DNA of 64,000 nucleotides from Pseudomonas sichuanensis (GTDB lineage: Bacteria; Pseudomonadota; Gammaproteobacteria; Pseudomonadales; Pseudomonadaceae). A program made the translations under genes and the position numbers. The notes under the pieces are model-generated. The model saw only the letters and a list, made by a program, of their open reading frames with translations, was not told where the DNA came from and made no database searches. Below, piece after piece: positions 1 to 9,106 of this stretch (position 1 is its first letter; the number at the start of each line of letters is the position of its first letter). The stretch lies in NCBI RefSeq assembly GCF_003231305.1, contig NZ_QKVM01000024.1, positions 21,929-85,928 on the forward strand. The letters are read 5' to 3'.

Positions 1-1188
1 CACGACGAAGGTCAGCACCACCGACAGGCGCGGCAGCATCTGCAGCTTCAGGTGTTCAAGGTAGGAGCGTAGCGACAGGCCCAGCGCGGTGATCACCGTG
101 AACAGCATGATGCCGAAGCCCAGCTGTGTCTCGCGGAAGGCCAGGGCGATCAGCACCGGGGTGAAGGTGCCCAGGGTCTGGATACCGATCAGGTTGCGTA
201 GCACCAGGATCACCAGCACGCCGATCGGGATCATCACCATGATCATGAAGGTCTGCTGGGTCTGCAGCGGCAGGCCGTACAGCGAGTACTCGAGGAAGTC
301 GGCGTCGGTGTTCTCGTCGGTCAGCTTGGCCAGGCGGATGGCGTTCATCTCGCTGTTGTTCATGCTGAAGGTGACGTTGGCCTTCTTGCCGCCATCGACG
401 GTGATCAGGTTGTCGTCACCGGTCCACCACAGCAGGCGGTCGCTGGGCAGGCCCTGTTCGCCGGTGTCCGGGTTGAAGTACAGCCAGTCGTTGCCGTTGA
501 AGCTGCGCAGCCACAGTTCAGGGGTTTGCGGGGTATCGGCCACCAGGCGGATGGTGTGCACTTTCTCCAGCGGCACATGGGCGATGGACAGCAGCAGGTC
601 GATGATCTGCGCCTTCTTCATCGTCGAGGTGTCGCCGGCCAGCAGCAGCTTGACGTTGTCGTCGTTGAGATTGTTGACACGTTTGATGGTCTCGCCGACG
701 AAGGTCTCGACGTCGGCCGAGTGCTGGCGGATCGGCGCCATCAGTGCTTCGGCGGCCAGCTTCTCGGGGCCTTCGATGGCCAGGCTGTCACGGAAGGTCG
801 GGCCTTTGATCTTGGTCTTTTCGCTGCTGTAGCGCTTGGTCAGTACCAGGCGGTAGTACAGCGTCTGGTTGCCGCTGGCGCGGCGCGCCGACCAGGTTAC
901 CTTGCGGTTGCCATCGACCCGGTTGACGCTCACCCCATAGTTGTTGGAGATGAAGCTCTCGTTGAGGCTGACATAGTCACGGTTGAGCGGGGGCACGAAC
1001 ATCTGCACCTTGACCGGGTCCTTGGTGCTGGCGACGAACTCGACCTTGGCATCGATGTTCCACAGGTCGTCGGTCTCGTCCTCGGTCACCGGGATGCCCA
1101 GGAAGAAGATCTGGTAGGCCGTGACCGCGACGCCCAGCAGCACCAGGACGGTGATCAGGACTTTAAGGTGGAGGGTAAGAGAGCGCAT
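1..1188 (-). CDS. Inactive transglutaminase-like membrane protein (3' part outside window)
   Basis: Read on the minus strand from the ATG at 1188, an open frame of 396 codons runs off the window start, so the C-terminus is missing. An N-terminal hydrophobic anchor (about residues 7-28) is followed by a soluble periplasmic-type region and then, near the window edge, strongly hydrophobic stretches. This matches the 'inactive transglutaminase fused to seven transmembrane helices' family, which lacks the catalytic Cys. It starts 5 bp after the protease gene at 1194-1730, so the two are co-transcribed. In other pseudomonads this pair is followed by a RimK-like glutamate ligase, which would lie outside this window. 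The exact role is unknown. The family call rests on recall of domain architecture. Confidence 0.7.
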   Translation of the reverse strand, partial: MRSLTLHLKVLITVLVLLGVAVTAYQIFFLGIPVTEDETDDLWNIDAKVEFVASTKDPVKVQMFVPPLNRDYVSLNESFISNNYGVSVNRVDGNRKVTWSARRASGNQTLYYRLVLTKRYSSEKTKIKGPTFRDSLAIEGPEKLAAEALMAPIRQHSADVETFVGETIKRVNNLNDDNVKLLLAGDTSTMKKAQIIDLLLSIAHVPLEKVHTIRLVADTPQTPELWLRSFNGNDWLYFNPDTGEQGLPSDRLLWWTGDDNLITVDGGKKANVTFSMNNSEMNAIRLAKLTDENTDADFLEYSLYGLPLQTQQTFMIMVMIPIGVLVILVLRNLIGIQTLGTFTPVLIALAFRETQLGFGIMLFTVITALGLSLRSYLEHLKLQMLPRLSVVLTFVV

Positions 1189-1193
1189 CGGAA

Positions 1194-1730
1194 TTACTCT
1201 GCTTTGGAAACTTCGGTGGCACAGGCAGGTTTGCCGGCCGCGTATTTAAGGCTTGGATCGACCAGCGCATCCAGGTGCTTGAGGGCCTCGGAGCCGATCA
1301 GCAGCGGGAACTGGAAGGCGCTGCGGTCGGTGAGGTTGACCTCGATGGTGCGTCGGGTCTGGCCCATGCAGATATCGAGCTCGATGACCGGGCGGGCCGT
1401 GTAGGCCTTGCCGGACTCGGCGTCATAGTCCCCGGCACGGCGCTTGATCTTGCTGACGCGGGCCAGGGGGCGTTCGATGGGGTGCTTGTGGGCGGCGTCG
1501 ATCGCCAGATAGAAGCGCACCCAGCTTTCGCCGTTGCGCTTGAAACGCTTGATGTCGCGGGCGCTGAGCGAGGCGGTCTTGGCGCCGGTGTCGAGCTTGG
1601 CCGCCACTTCCAGGTCGAGGTCGCCCAGGCGCGCGTATTCGTTCAGGCCATAGACGGTTTTCTCCGCCGCAGGCGCAAGGGCCGGCAGCAGAGTCAGGCA
1701 GAGCAGCAATAAAGCGGGTATGGGTCTCAT
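1194..1730 (-). CDS. Retropepsin-like 'ATP-dependent zinc protease' (RimB/RloA2-type)
   Basis: 178-aa protein with a signal peptide (residues 1-21, ending PALAPAA) and an aspartic-protease signature, LDTGA, at residues 46-50 (Asp47). Members are annotated as ATP-dependent zinc proteases, but the fold is retropepsin-like with one DTGA motif per chain. A longer frame starts at 1778; I prefer 1730 because it begins exactly at the signal peptide. The gene lies directly upstream of the inactive-transglutaminase membrane gene (5-bp gap), a conserved pair linked with glutamate-ligase-like proteins. The substrate cannot be read from sequence. It is divergent from the prp regulator across a 285-bp region. 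Confidence 0.75.
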   Translation of the reverse strand: MRPIPALLLLCLTLLPALAPAAEKTVYGLNEYARLGDLDLEVAAKLDTGAKTASLSARDIKRFKRNGESWVRFYLAIDAAHKHPIERPLARVSKIKRRAGDYDAESGKAYTARPVIELDICMGQTRRTIEVNLTDRSAFQFPLLIGSEALKHLDALVDPSLKYAAGKPACATEVSKAE

Positions 1731-1925
1731 AATCCTGGCGCGGTGCTGTGCGGGGTTCAGGGCAAGGCGACTGGCCAAGCGTCCCTATTGGCCTGCCATC
1801 AGCATGAAATGATGACAGGCAGCGTATCCATGCTCCCGAAGGAGCGCGGCATTCTATCACGCCGATGTGTTGACGCCAGCGCACCCGCGATCAGACCGCA
1901 CGGCGGTGCGGTAAGTTCGTTATTA

Positions 1926-2012
1926 GACAATTGTCGACAATGTTCTTTTTGTCTTTGACTCTTGCGGCCTATTTAGCTAGTTTTGCCGTCATTGAATGTG
2001 AAGGTGTCGACA
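1926..2012. promoter_or_regulatory. Probable GntR/FadR-type operators and promoter of the prp operon
   Basis: Two copies of the palindromic core TGTCGACA lie at 1933-1940 and 2005-2012, just upstream of the GntR gene. The first is embedded in the 12-bp perfect palindrome ATTGTCGACAAT (1930-1941), which overlaps a second palindrome, GACAATTGTC (1926-1935). A possible promoter lies between them: TTGACT at 1955-1960 and TAGTTT at 1978-1983, 17 bp apart. Regulators of this family bind short dyads of this kind. I infer autoregulation and propionate control by the adjacent gene; no binding evidence exists here. The rest of the 285-bp gap (1731-1925) shows nothing I recognise. Confidence 0.55.
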
Positions 2013-2015
2013 ATC

Positions 2016-2732
2016 ATGCTGGACGCAGCCCAAGCCACCCCAATCCTGCAGGACGAGACCGAGACCCTCTCGGAAAACGTCTTCCGGCGCATCCAGGCGG
2101 CCATCGTCAAAGGCGAAATCGCGCCTGGCAGCAAGATCTCCGAGCCGGAACTGGCACGCACCTATGGCATCAGCCGCGGCCCGCTGCGCGAGGCGATTCA
2201 CCGGCTGGAGGGCCAACGCCTGCTGGTGCGGGTGCCGCATGTCGGTGCGCGGGTGGTGTCGCTCGGCCATGCCGAGCTGATCGAACTCTACGAAATCCGC
2301 GAGTCGCTCGAAGGCATGGCCTGCCGGCTGGCCGCCGAGCGCATGAGCCAGGCCGCCATCGACGAACTGCGCCATGTGCTCGACACCCATGAGCGCGACG
2401 CCGCGTTCCAGGCCGGGCAGGGCTACTACCAGCAGGAAGGCGACCACGACTTCCACTACCGGATCATCCAGGGCAGCGGCAACCAGACCCTCTACAAGAT
2501 GCTCTGCGGCGAGCTCTATCAACTGGTGCGCATGTACCGCATCCAGTTCTCGACCACGCCCAACCGGCCACGCCAGGCCTTTGCCGAGCACCACCGCATT
2601 CTCGACGCCATCGAAGCCCGCGACGGCGAACTCGCAGAACTCCTGATGCGCCGGCACATCGGCGCGTCCAAACGCAATATCGAGCGTCACTACCAAGGCG
2701 CCGACAACAATAGCCCACGAGGTGAGTCATGA
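2016..2732 (+). CDS. GntR-family (FCD-type) regulator of the methylcitrate operon
   Basis: 238-aa FadR-subfamily protein. The N-terminal winged helix (about residues 15-80) carries the typical [17 protein letters not shown] recognition segment. The C-terminal all-helical FCD ligand domain follows (about 90-220) with metal-binding His/Asp positions (for example DHDFHY). The ATG at 2016 is chosen over an upstream TTG at 1983 because it follows an AAGG and the operator at 2005-2012. Its last codon overlaps prpB by 4 bp (ATGA at 2729), so it is translationally coupled to the operon it most likely regulates. The effector is probably 2-methylcitrate or a related acid (inference). Known GntR-type prp regulators occupy this place in Pseudomonas; enterobacterial PrpR is unrelated. 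Confidence 0.85.
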   Translation: MLDAAQATPILQDETETLSENVFRRIQAAIVKGEIAPGSKISEPELARTYGISRGPLREAIHRLEGQRLLVRVPHVGARVVSLGHAELIELYEIRESLEGMACRLAAERMSQAAIDELRHVLDTHERDAAFQAGQGYYQQEGDHDFHYRIIQGSGNQTLYKMLCGELYQLVRMYRIQFSTTPNRPRQAFAEHHRILDAIEARDGELAELLMRRHIGASKRNIERHYQGADNNSPRGES

Positions 2733-3619
2733 CAGTGAAGAGCACGCCCGGCCAGCGTTTCCGTGACGCGGTTGCCGCCGAACATCCGCTGCAGGTGGTC
2801 GGGGCCATCAACGCCAACCACGCCCTGCTGGCCAAGCGCGCCGGCTTCAAGGCCATCTACCTGTCCGGTGGCGGTGTCGCCGCCGGGTCCCTGGGTCTGC
2901 CGGACCTGGGCATCAGCAACCTGGACGATGTGCTCACCGACGTGCGCCGCATCACCGACGTGTGCGACCTGCCGCTGCTGGTGGATGTCGACACCGGTTT
3001 CGGTGCCTCGGCCTTCAACGTTGCCCGCACCGTCAAGTCGATGAGCAAGTTCGGCGCCGCCGCCATCCATATCGAAGACCAGGTCGGCGCCAAGCGCTGC
3101 GGCCACCGCCCGAACAAGGAGATCGTCTCCCAGCAGGAGATGGTCGACCGCATCAAGGCCGCGGTGGATGCCCGCACCGATGACAGCTTCGTGATCATGG
3201 CGCGTACCGACGCCCTGGCGGTAGAGGGCCTGAACGCAGCCCTGGACCGTGCCGCCGCCTGCATCGAGGCCGGCGCCGACATGATCTTCCCGGAAGCCAT
3301 CACTGAGCTGTCGATGTACAAGACCTTCGCCGACCGGGTGAAAGCCCCGATCCTGGCCAACATCACCGAATTCGGCGCGACGCCGCTGTACACCACCGAA
3401 GAGCTGGCCTCGGTGGACGTATCGCTGGTGCTGTACCCGCTGTCGGCCTTCCGTGCCATGAACAAGGCTGCCGAGAACGTCTACACCGCCCTGCGCCGCG
3501 ACGGCACGCAGAAGAACGTGATCGACACCATGCAGACCCGCATGGAGCTCTACGATGCCATCGGCTACCACGCCTTCGAGCAGAGCCTCGATGCGTTGTT
3601 CGCCCAGAAAAAAGGATAA
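2729..3619 (+). CDS. prpB: 2-methylisocitrate lyase
   Basis: 296-aa enzyme of the isocitrate lyase/PEP mutase superfamily. It splits 2-methylisocitrate into pyruvate and succinate, the last step of the methylcitrate cycle. The catalytic loop KRCGH is present with the active Cys at residue 124, and the Mg-binding DVDTGFG lies near residues 88-94. Length matches the family. The start ATG overlaps the stop of the gntR gene by 4 bp, preceded by GAGGTGA. prpC lies 170 bp downstream across a REP pair. The assignment is secure from sequence and context. Confidence 0.96.
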   Translation: MTVKSTPGQRFRDAVAAEHPLQVVGAINANHALLAKRAGFKAIYLSGGGVAAGSLGLPDLGISNLDDVLTDVRRITDVCDLPLLVDVDTGFGASAFNVARTVKSMSKFGAAAIHIEDQVGAKRCGHRPNKEIVSQQEMVDRIKAAVDARTDDSFVIMARTDALAVEGLNAALDRAAACIEAGADMIFPEAITELSMYKTFADRVKAPILANITEFGATPLYTTEELASVDVSLVLYPLSAFRAMNKAAENVYTALRRDGTQKNVIDTMQTRMELYDAIGYHAFEQSLDALFAQKKG

Positions 3620-3624
3620 GTGAA

Positions 3625-3737
3625 TGCCTGCACCGGCCTCTTCGCGGGTGAACCCGCTCCCACAGATGAGACGCTGTATCTGAAACTGTGCGACCCCTGT
3701 GGGAGCGGGTTTACCCGCGAAGAGGCCGGCACAGGCA
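3625..3737. repeat. REP pair (GCGGGTAAACCCGC type) between prpB and prpC
   Basis: Two oppositely oriented REP units (3637-3664 and 3698-3726), with imperfect extensions TGCCTG/CAGGCA, form a long inverted repeat. It follows the prpB stop inside the operon, so it could act on mRNA stability or partial termination (inference). Confidence 0.85.
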
Positions 3738-3789
3738 AACCGATTAGCCAGAAAGACCTCGATAACAAATTCAAGAAAGGAGAAACACC

Positions 3790-4917
3790 ATGGCCGAAGC
3801 AAAAGTACTCAGTGGCGCAGGCCTGCGTGGCCAGGTGGCCGGGCAGACCGCCCTGTCGACCGTCGGCCAGGCCGGCGCCGGCCTGACCTACCGCGGCTAT
3901 GACGTGCGCGACCTAGCCGCCGGCGCCGAGTTCGAGGAAGTCGCCTACCTGCTGCTGTACGGCGAGCTGCCGAGCAAAGCCGAGCTGGCCGACTACAAGC
4001 GCAAGCTCAAGGGCCTGCGCGACCTGCCGCAGGCGCTCAAGGAAGTGCTCGAGCGCATTCCGCGCGACGCCCACCCGATGGACGTGATGCGCACCGGCTG
4101 CTCGGTGCTCGGTACCCTGGAGCCGGAGCTGACCTTCGACGCCCAGCACGACAAGACCGACCGCCTGCTGGCGCTGTTCCCGGCAGTGATGTGCTATTGG
4201 TACCGCTTCACCCACCACGGTGTGCGCATCGACTGCAGCAGCGACGAAGACACCATTGGCGGCCACTTCCTGCACCTGCTGCACGGCAAGAAGCCAAGCG
4301 CGCTGCACGTCAAGGTGATGAACGTCTCGCTGATCCTGTACGCCGAGCACGAGTTCAACGCTTCGACCTTCACCGCCCGGGTGTGTGCCTCGACCCTGTC
4401 GGACCTGTATTCCTGCATCACTGCCGCCATCGGCTCGCTGCGTGGCCCGCTGCACGGTGGTGCCAACGAGGCGGCAATGGAGCTGATCGAGCGCTTCCAG
4501 AGCCCGCAGGAAGCTACCGCCGAGCTGCTGCGCATGCTCGAGCGCAAGGACAAGATCATGGGCTTCGGCCACGCCATCTACAAAGAGTCCGACCCGCGCA
4601 ACGAGGTGATCAAGGGCTGGTCGAAGCAGCTGGCTGACGAAGTGGGTGACAAGGTGCTGTACCCGGTCTCCGAAGCGATCGACAAGACTATGTGGGAGCA
4701 GAAGCGCCTGTTCCCCAACGCCGATTTCTACCACGCCTCGGCGTACCACTTCATGGGTATCCCGACCAAGCTGTTCACCCCGATCTTCGTCTGCTCGCGC
4801 CTGACCGGCTGGGCCGCGCACGTGTTCGAGCAGCGCGCCAACAACCGCATCATCCGCCCGAGCGCCGAATACACCGGCGTCGAGCAGCGCCAGTTCGTGC
4901 CGATCGAACAGCGTTGA
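3790..4917 (+). CDS. prpC: 2-methylcitrate synthase
   Basis: 375-aa citrate-synthase-family protein that condenses propionyl-CoA with oxaloacetate to 2-methylcitrate. The citrate synthase catalytic triad is visible: His222 (GPLHGGANE), His261 (GFGHAIYK) and Asp312 (NADFYHASAY). Its short length without the N-terminal extension of GltA, and its position between prpB and acnD, fit PrpC rather than the housekeeping enzyme. A strong ribosome site (AAAGGAG) lies 8 nt before the ATG. Confidence 0.95.
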   Translation: MAEAKVLSGAGLRGQVAGQTALSTVGQAGAGLTYRGYDVRDLAAGAEFEEVAYLLLYGELPSKAELADYKRKLKGLRDLPQALKEVLERIPRDAHPMDVMRTGCSVLGTLEPELTFDAQHDKTDRLLALFPAVMCYWYRFTHHGVRIDCSSDEDTIGGHFLHLLHGKKPSALHVKVMNVSLILYAEHEFNASTFTARVCASTLSDLYSCITAAIGSLRGPLHGGANEAAMELIERFQSPQEATAELLRMLERKDKIMGFGHAIYKESDPRNEVIKGWSKQLADEVGDKVLYPVSEAIDKTMWEQKRLFPNADFYHASAYHFMGIPTKLFTPIFVCSRLTGWAAHVFEQRANNRIIRPSAEYTGVEQRQFVPIEQR

Positions 4918-4937
4918 TAAGCAGGTGACGAGCTCTT

Positions 4938-5024
4938 GTGGGAGCGGGCTTGCCCCGCGATGGCGGCAGCGCTGGCAACGGCGCTTGACCTGTCGATGCT
5001 TTCGCGGGGCAAGCCCGCTCCCAC
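4938..5024. repeat. REP pair (GCGGGGCAAGCCCGC type) between prpC and acnD
   Basis: Inverted copies of GTGGGAGCGGGCTTGCCCC at 4938-4960 and 5002-5024 flank a 40-bp unrelated core. The pair lies within the operon, between the prpC stop and the acnD start. Confidence 0.9.
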
Positions 5025-5071
5025 GGGATCGGCGTCTGCCCAGGTAAACCGTGACCGAGCCAGATAACGAT

Positions 5072-7660
5072 ATGAACAGCGCATTCCGCAAGTCCCTGCC
5101 AGGCACCGCCCTGGACTACTACGACGCCCGCGCCGCGGTCGAGGCCATCAAGCCCGGCGCCTACGACGGCCTGCCGTATACCTCCCGCGTACTGGCCGAA
5201 AACCTCGTGCGCCGCTGCGATCCGGCCACCCTCGATGCATCGCTCGAACAGCTGATCGAACGCAAGCGTGACCTCGACTTCCCCTGGTTCCCGGCCCGCG
5301 TGGTGTGCCACGACATCCTCGGCCAGACCGCGCTGGTGGACCTGGCCGGCCTGCGCGACGCCATCGCCGACAAGGGAGGCGACCCCGCCGCAGTCAACCC
5401 GGTGGTGCCGGTACAGCTGATCGTCGACCACTCGCTGGCGGTGGAGTGCGGCGGCTTCGATCCGCAGGCCTTCGAGAAGAACCGCGCCATCGAAGACCGT
5501 CGCAACGAAGACCGCTTCCACTTCATCAACTGGACCAAGAAGGCGTTCAAGAACGTCGACGTGATCCAGCCGGGCAACGGCATCATGCACCAGATCAACC
5601 TGGAGAAGATGTCGCCGGTGATCCACAGCGAGCGTGGCGTGGCCTACCCGGACACCTGCGTCGGCACCGACAGCCACACCCCGCATGTCGACGCCCTGGG
5701 CGTGATCGCCATCGGCGTCGGTGGCCTGGAGGCCGAGAACGTGATGCTCGGCCGCGCCTCGTGGATGCGCCTGCCGGAAATCGTCGGCGTCGAGCTGACC
5801 GGTCGCCTGGCGCCGAACATCACCGCCACCGACCTGGTGCTGGCGCTGACCGAGTTCCTGCGCAAGCAGAAGGTGGTGGGTGCCTACCTCGAGTTCCATG
5901 GTGTGGGCGCCAGCGCGCTGACCCTGGGCGACCGTGCCACCATCTCCAACATGGCCCCGGAATACGGCGCCACTGCGGCGATGTTCGCCATCGACCAGCA
6001 GACCATCGACTACCTCAAGCTCACCGGCCGTGAAGAGTCGCAGGTGCAGTTGGTCGAAACCTACGCCAAGGCCGCCGGCCTGTGGGCCGACAGCCTGGCC
6101 AAGGCCGAGTACGAGCGCACCCTGAGCTTCGATCTGTCGAGCGTGGTGCGCAACATGGCCGGGCCATCCAACCCGCACGCCCGGGTAGCCACCAGCGACC
6201 TGGCGGCCAAGGGCATTGCCGGGCAGTGGCAGGAGGTGCCGGGGCAGATGCCGGACGGCGCGGTGATCATCGCCGCCATCACCAGCTGCACCAACACCAG
6301 CAACCCGCGCAACGTGATTGCCGCGGGCCTGCTGGCGCGCAACGCCAACAAGCTCGGCCTGGCCCGCAAGCCGTGGGTCAAGTCGTCGCTGGCGCCGGGC
6401 TCCAAGACCGTGCAGCTGTACCTCAAGGAGGCCGGGCTCGAGCAGGAACTGGAGCAACTGGGCTTCGGTGTCGTCGCCTTCGCCTGCACCACTTGCAACG
6501 GCATGTCCGGTGCACTGGACCCGGTGATCCAGCAGGAGATCATCGACCGCGACCTGTACGCCACCGCCGTGCTGTCGGGCAACCGCAACTTCGACGGGCG
6601 CATCCACCCGTACGCCAAGCAGGCTTTCCTCGCCTCGCCGCCGCTGGTGGTGGCCTACGCCATCGCCGGCACCATCCGCTTCGATATCGAGAAGGACGTG
6701 CTGGGTGTGGTGGACGGCAAGGAGATCCGCCTGAAGGACATCTGGCCGAGCGACGAAGAGATCGACGCCGTAGTACGTGCTTCGGTCAAACCGGAGCAGT
6801 TCCGCCAGGTGTACATCCCGATGTTCACCATCGAGGAGGACAAGGGGCCGAAGGTCGCGCCGCTGTATGACTGGCGCCCGATGAGTACCTACATTCGCCG
6901 CCCGCCGTACTGGGAAGGCGCCCTGGCCGGTGAGCGCACCCTGCGCGGCATGCGCCCGCTGGCGGTGCTGCCGGACAACATCACCACCGACCACCTGTCG
7001 CCGTCCAACGCCATCATGCTCGACAGCGCCGCGGGTGAATACCTGGCGAAGATGGGCCTGCCGGAAGAGGACTTCAACTCCTACGCCACCCACCGTGGCG
7101 ACCACCTGACCGCCCAGCGCGCCACCTTCGCCAACCCCAAGCTGTTCAACGAGATGGTGCGCAAGGACGACGGCAGCGTGAAGCAGGGTTCGCTGGCGCG
7201 CATCGAGCCGGAAGGCAAGGTGACCCGCATGTGGGAAGCCATCGAAACCTACATGCAGCGCAAGCAGCCGTTGATCATCGTCGCCGGTGCCGACTACGGC
7301 CAGGGTTCGTCCCGTGACTGGGCGGCCAAGGGCGTGCGCCTGGCGGGGGTCGAGGCGATCGTCGCCGAAGGCTTCGAGCGTATCCACCGCACCAACCTGG
7401 TGGGCATGGGCGTACTGCCGCTGGAGTTCAAGCCAGGGACCGACCGCAAGACCCTGGGGCTCGATGGGAGCGAGGTCTATGACGTGCTCGGTGAGCGCAA
7501 GCCGCGCGCCACGCTGACCCTGGTGGTCACGCGGCGCAATGGTGAGCGTGTCGAGGTGCCGGTGACCTGCCGCCTGGATACTGCCGAAGAAGTGTCGATC
7601 TACGAGGCGGGCGGGGTGCTGCAGCGCTTTGCCCAGGACTTCCTGGAAGGCACGGCCTAA
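5072..7660 (+). CDS. acnD: Fe/S-dependent 2-methylcitrate dehydratase (2-methyl-trans-aconitate forming)
   Basis: 862-aa aconitase-family enzyme that dehydrates 2-methylcitrate with help from PrpF. The three Cys that bind the 4Fe-4S cluster are Cys406 (ITSCTNTSNP), Cys472 and Cys475 (ACTTCNG). The swivel domain motif YGQGSSRDWAAKGV lies in the C-terminal quarter. Next to prpF this is AcnD rather than AcnA. Start is uncertain: I use ATG 5072, but an in-frame GTG at 5051 has a better spaced AGG upstream and would add 7 residues. A REP pair separates it from prpC. Confidence 0.94.
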   Translation: MNSAFRKSLPGTALDYYDARAAVEAIKPGAYDGLPYTSRVLAENLVRRCDPATLDASLEQLIERKRDLDFPWFPARVVCHDILGQTALVDLAGLRDAIADKGGDPAAVNPVVPVQLIVDHSLAVECGGFDPQAFEKNRAIEDRRNEDRFHFINWTKKAFKNVDVIQPGNGIMHQINLEKMSPVIHSERGVAYPDTCVGTDSHTPHVDALGVIAIGVGGLEAENVMLGRASWMRLPEIVGVELTGRLAPNITATDLVLALTEFLRKQKVVGAYLEFHGVGASALTLGDRATISNMAPEYGATAAMFAIDQQTIDYLKLTGREESQVQLVETYAKAAGLWADSLAKAEYERTLSFDLSSVVRNMAGPSNPHARVATSDLAAKGIAGQWQEVPGQMPDGAVIIAAITSCTNTSNPRNVIAAGLLARNANKLGLARKPWVKSSLAPGSKTVQLYLKEAGLEQELEQLGFGVVAFACTTCNGMSGALDPVIQQEIIDRDLYATAVLSGNRNFDGRIHPYAKQAFLASPPLVVAYAIAGTIRFDIEKDVLGVVDGKEIRLKDIWPSDEEIDAVVRASVKPEQFRQVYIPMFTIEEDKGPKVAPLYDWRPMSTYIRRPPYWEGALAGERTLRGMRPLAVLPDNITTDHLSPSNAIMLDSAAGEYLAKMGLPEEDFNSYATHRGDHLTAQRATFANPKLFNEMVRKDDGSVKQGSLARIEPEGKVTRMWEAIETYMQRKQPLIIVAGADYGQGSSRDWAAKGVRLAGVEAIVAEGFERIHRTNLVGMGVLPLEFKPGTDRKTLGLDGSEVYDVLGERKPRATLTLVVTRRNGERVEVPVTCRLDTAEEVSIYEAGGVLQRFAQDFLEGTA

Positions 7661-7676
7661 CAGGAGCAGCATGGCC

Positions 7677-7767
7677 CCTGTGGGAGCGGGTTTACCCGCG
7701 AATGCGTCGGCAGGATCAACATCATTGCTTGATCAAACGCCTTCGCGGGTAAACCCGCTCCCACAGG
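7677..7767. repeat. REP pair (GCGGGTAAACCCGC type) between acnD and prpF
   Basis: Almost perfect inverted copies beginning CCTGTGGGAGCGGG (7677-7702) and ending CCCGCTCCCACAGG (7742-7767). An inner short dyad (CAGGATCAA...TTGATCAA) sits in the loop. The right arm ends 25 bp before the prpF start. Confidence 0.9.
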
Positions 7768-7792
7768 GTGTCGTGCAAGACAGGAATTGACC

Positions 7793-8983
7793 ATGACACA
7801 TGTACCGCAAATCAGAATCCCCGCCACCTACATCCGTGGCGGCACCAGCAAAGGCGTGTTCTTCCGCCTGCAAGACCTGCCCGAACAGGCGCAGATCCCC
7901 GGCCCCGCCCGCGATGCCCTGCTGCTGCGGGTGATCGGCAGCCCCGATCCGTACGGCAAGCAGATCGACGGCATGGGCGGCGCGACGTCCAGCACCAGCA
8001 AGAGCGTGATCCTGTCGAAGAGTATCAAGCCCGACCATGATGTCGACTACCTGTTCGGCCAGGTGTCGATCGACAAGGCCTTCGTCGACTGGAGCGGCAA
8101 CTGCGGCAACCTCTCGGCTGCGGTCGGTTCGTTCGCCATCAGTGGCGGCCTGGTCGACCCCGCGCGGGTGCCACGCAACGGTGTCGCCACCGTGCGCATC
8201 TGGCAGGCCAACATCGGCAAGACCATCATCGCCCATGTGCCGATCACCGAGGGTGAGGTACAGGAAACCGGCGATTTCGAACTCGACGGCGTGACCTTCC
8301 CGGCCGCCGAGGTGCAGCTGGAGTTCCTCGACCCGGCCGCCGACGAGGACGGTGACGGCGGGGCGATGTTCCCCACCGGCAATCTGGTCGACGATCTTGA
8401 AGTGCCGGGTGTCGGTACCTTCAAGGCAACCCTGATCAACGCCGGCATTCCGACCATCTTCATCAACGCCGCCGACCTCGATTACACCGGTACCGAACTT
8501 CAGGACGCGATCAATGCTGACGTCGCTGCACTGGCGCGGTTCGAGACCATTCGCGCCCACGGCGCGGTGCGCATGGGGCTGATCGAACATATCGACCAGG
8601 CTGCCGGGCGTCAGCACACACCCAAGGTCGCTTTCGTCGCGCCGCCAACCACCTACACTGCTTCCAGCGGCAAAGTGGTCAATGCGGGCGATGTCGATTT
8701 GCTGGTGCGCGCCCTGTCCATGGGCAAGTTGCACCACGCCATGATGGGCACCGCGGCGGTGGCCATTGGCACGGCAGCGGCGATCCCCGGGACCCTGGTC
8801 AACCTTGCCGCCGGCGGTGGCGAACGAAGTGCGGTGCGCTTCGGTCATCCGTCCGGGACGTTGCGCGTGGGGGCACAAGCCCGCCAGGTTGACGGGCAAT
8901 GGACCGTGACCAAAGCAATCATGAGCCGCAGTGCTCGGGTGCTGATGGAGGGCTGGGTGCGCGTGCCTGGCGACAGCTTCTAA
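7793..8983 (+). CDS. prpF: 2-methylaconitate cis-trans isomerase
   Basis: 396-aa PrpF-family protein (diaminopimelate-epimerase-like fold). It converts the 2-methyl-trans-aconitate made by AcnD into the cis isomer used by aconitase. The family start RIPATYIRGGTSKGVFF is at residues 7-23, and a conserved GGATSSTSK loop follows near residue 60. The ATG at 7793 has AGGA about 8 nt upstream; a TTG two codons earlier is less likely. The acnD-prpF neighbourhood confirms the role. Confidence 0.95.
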   Translation: MTHVPQIRIPATYIRGGTSKGVFFRLQDLPEQAQIPGPARDALLLRVIGSPDPYGKQIDGMGGATSSTSKSVILSKSIKPDHDVDYLFGQVSIDKAFVDWSGNCGNLSAAVGSFAISGGLVDPARVPRNGVATVRIWQANIGKTIIAHVPITEGEVQETGDFELDGVTFPAAEVQLEFLDPAADEDGDGGAMFPTGNLVDDLEVPGVGTFKATLINAGIPTIFINAADLDYTGTELQDAINADVAALARFETIRAHGAVRMGLIEHIDQAAGRQHTPKVAFVAPPTTYTASSGKVVNAGDVDLLVRALSMGKLHHAMMGTAAVAIGTAAAIPGTLVNLAAGGGERSAVRFGHPSGTLRVGAQARQVDGQWTVTKAIMSRSARVLMEGWVRVPGDSF

Positions 8984-9011
8984 CGCACTATCAGCGCTCG
9001 GCTTTACTGGC

Positions 9012-9073
9012 CCATCGCGGGGCAAGCCCGCTCCCACGTCACTACGCGTGGGAGCGGGCTTGACCCGCGATGG
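9012..9073. repeat. REP pair between prpF and prpD
   Basis: Inverted repeat CCATCGCGGGGCAAGCCC.../...GGGCTTGACCCGCGATGG with a short 10-nt loop; one arm carries an A insertion/substitution (TTGACCC instead of TTGCCCC). Confidence 0.9.
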
Positions 9074-9106
9074 GCTGCAAAGCAGCTCTTTTTCAAGGAG
9101 CCACGA

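Noticed and set aside
4850..7672. Very long open frame antisense to acnD (about 940 codons)
   Set aside because: It is a by-product of high-GC codon use opposite a true aconitase gene; its composition (His/Gln/Gly/Val-rich) matches no family.
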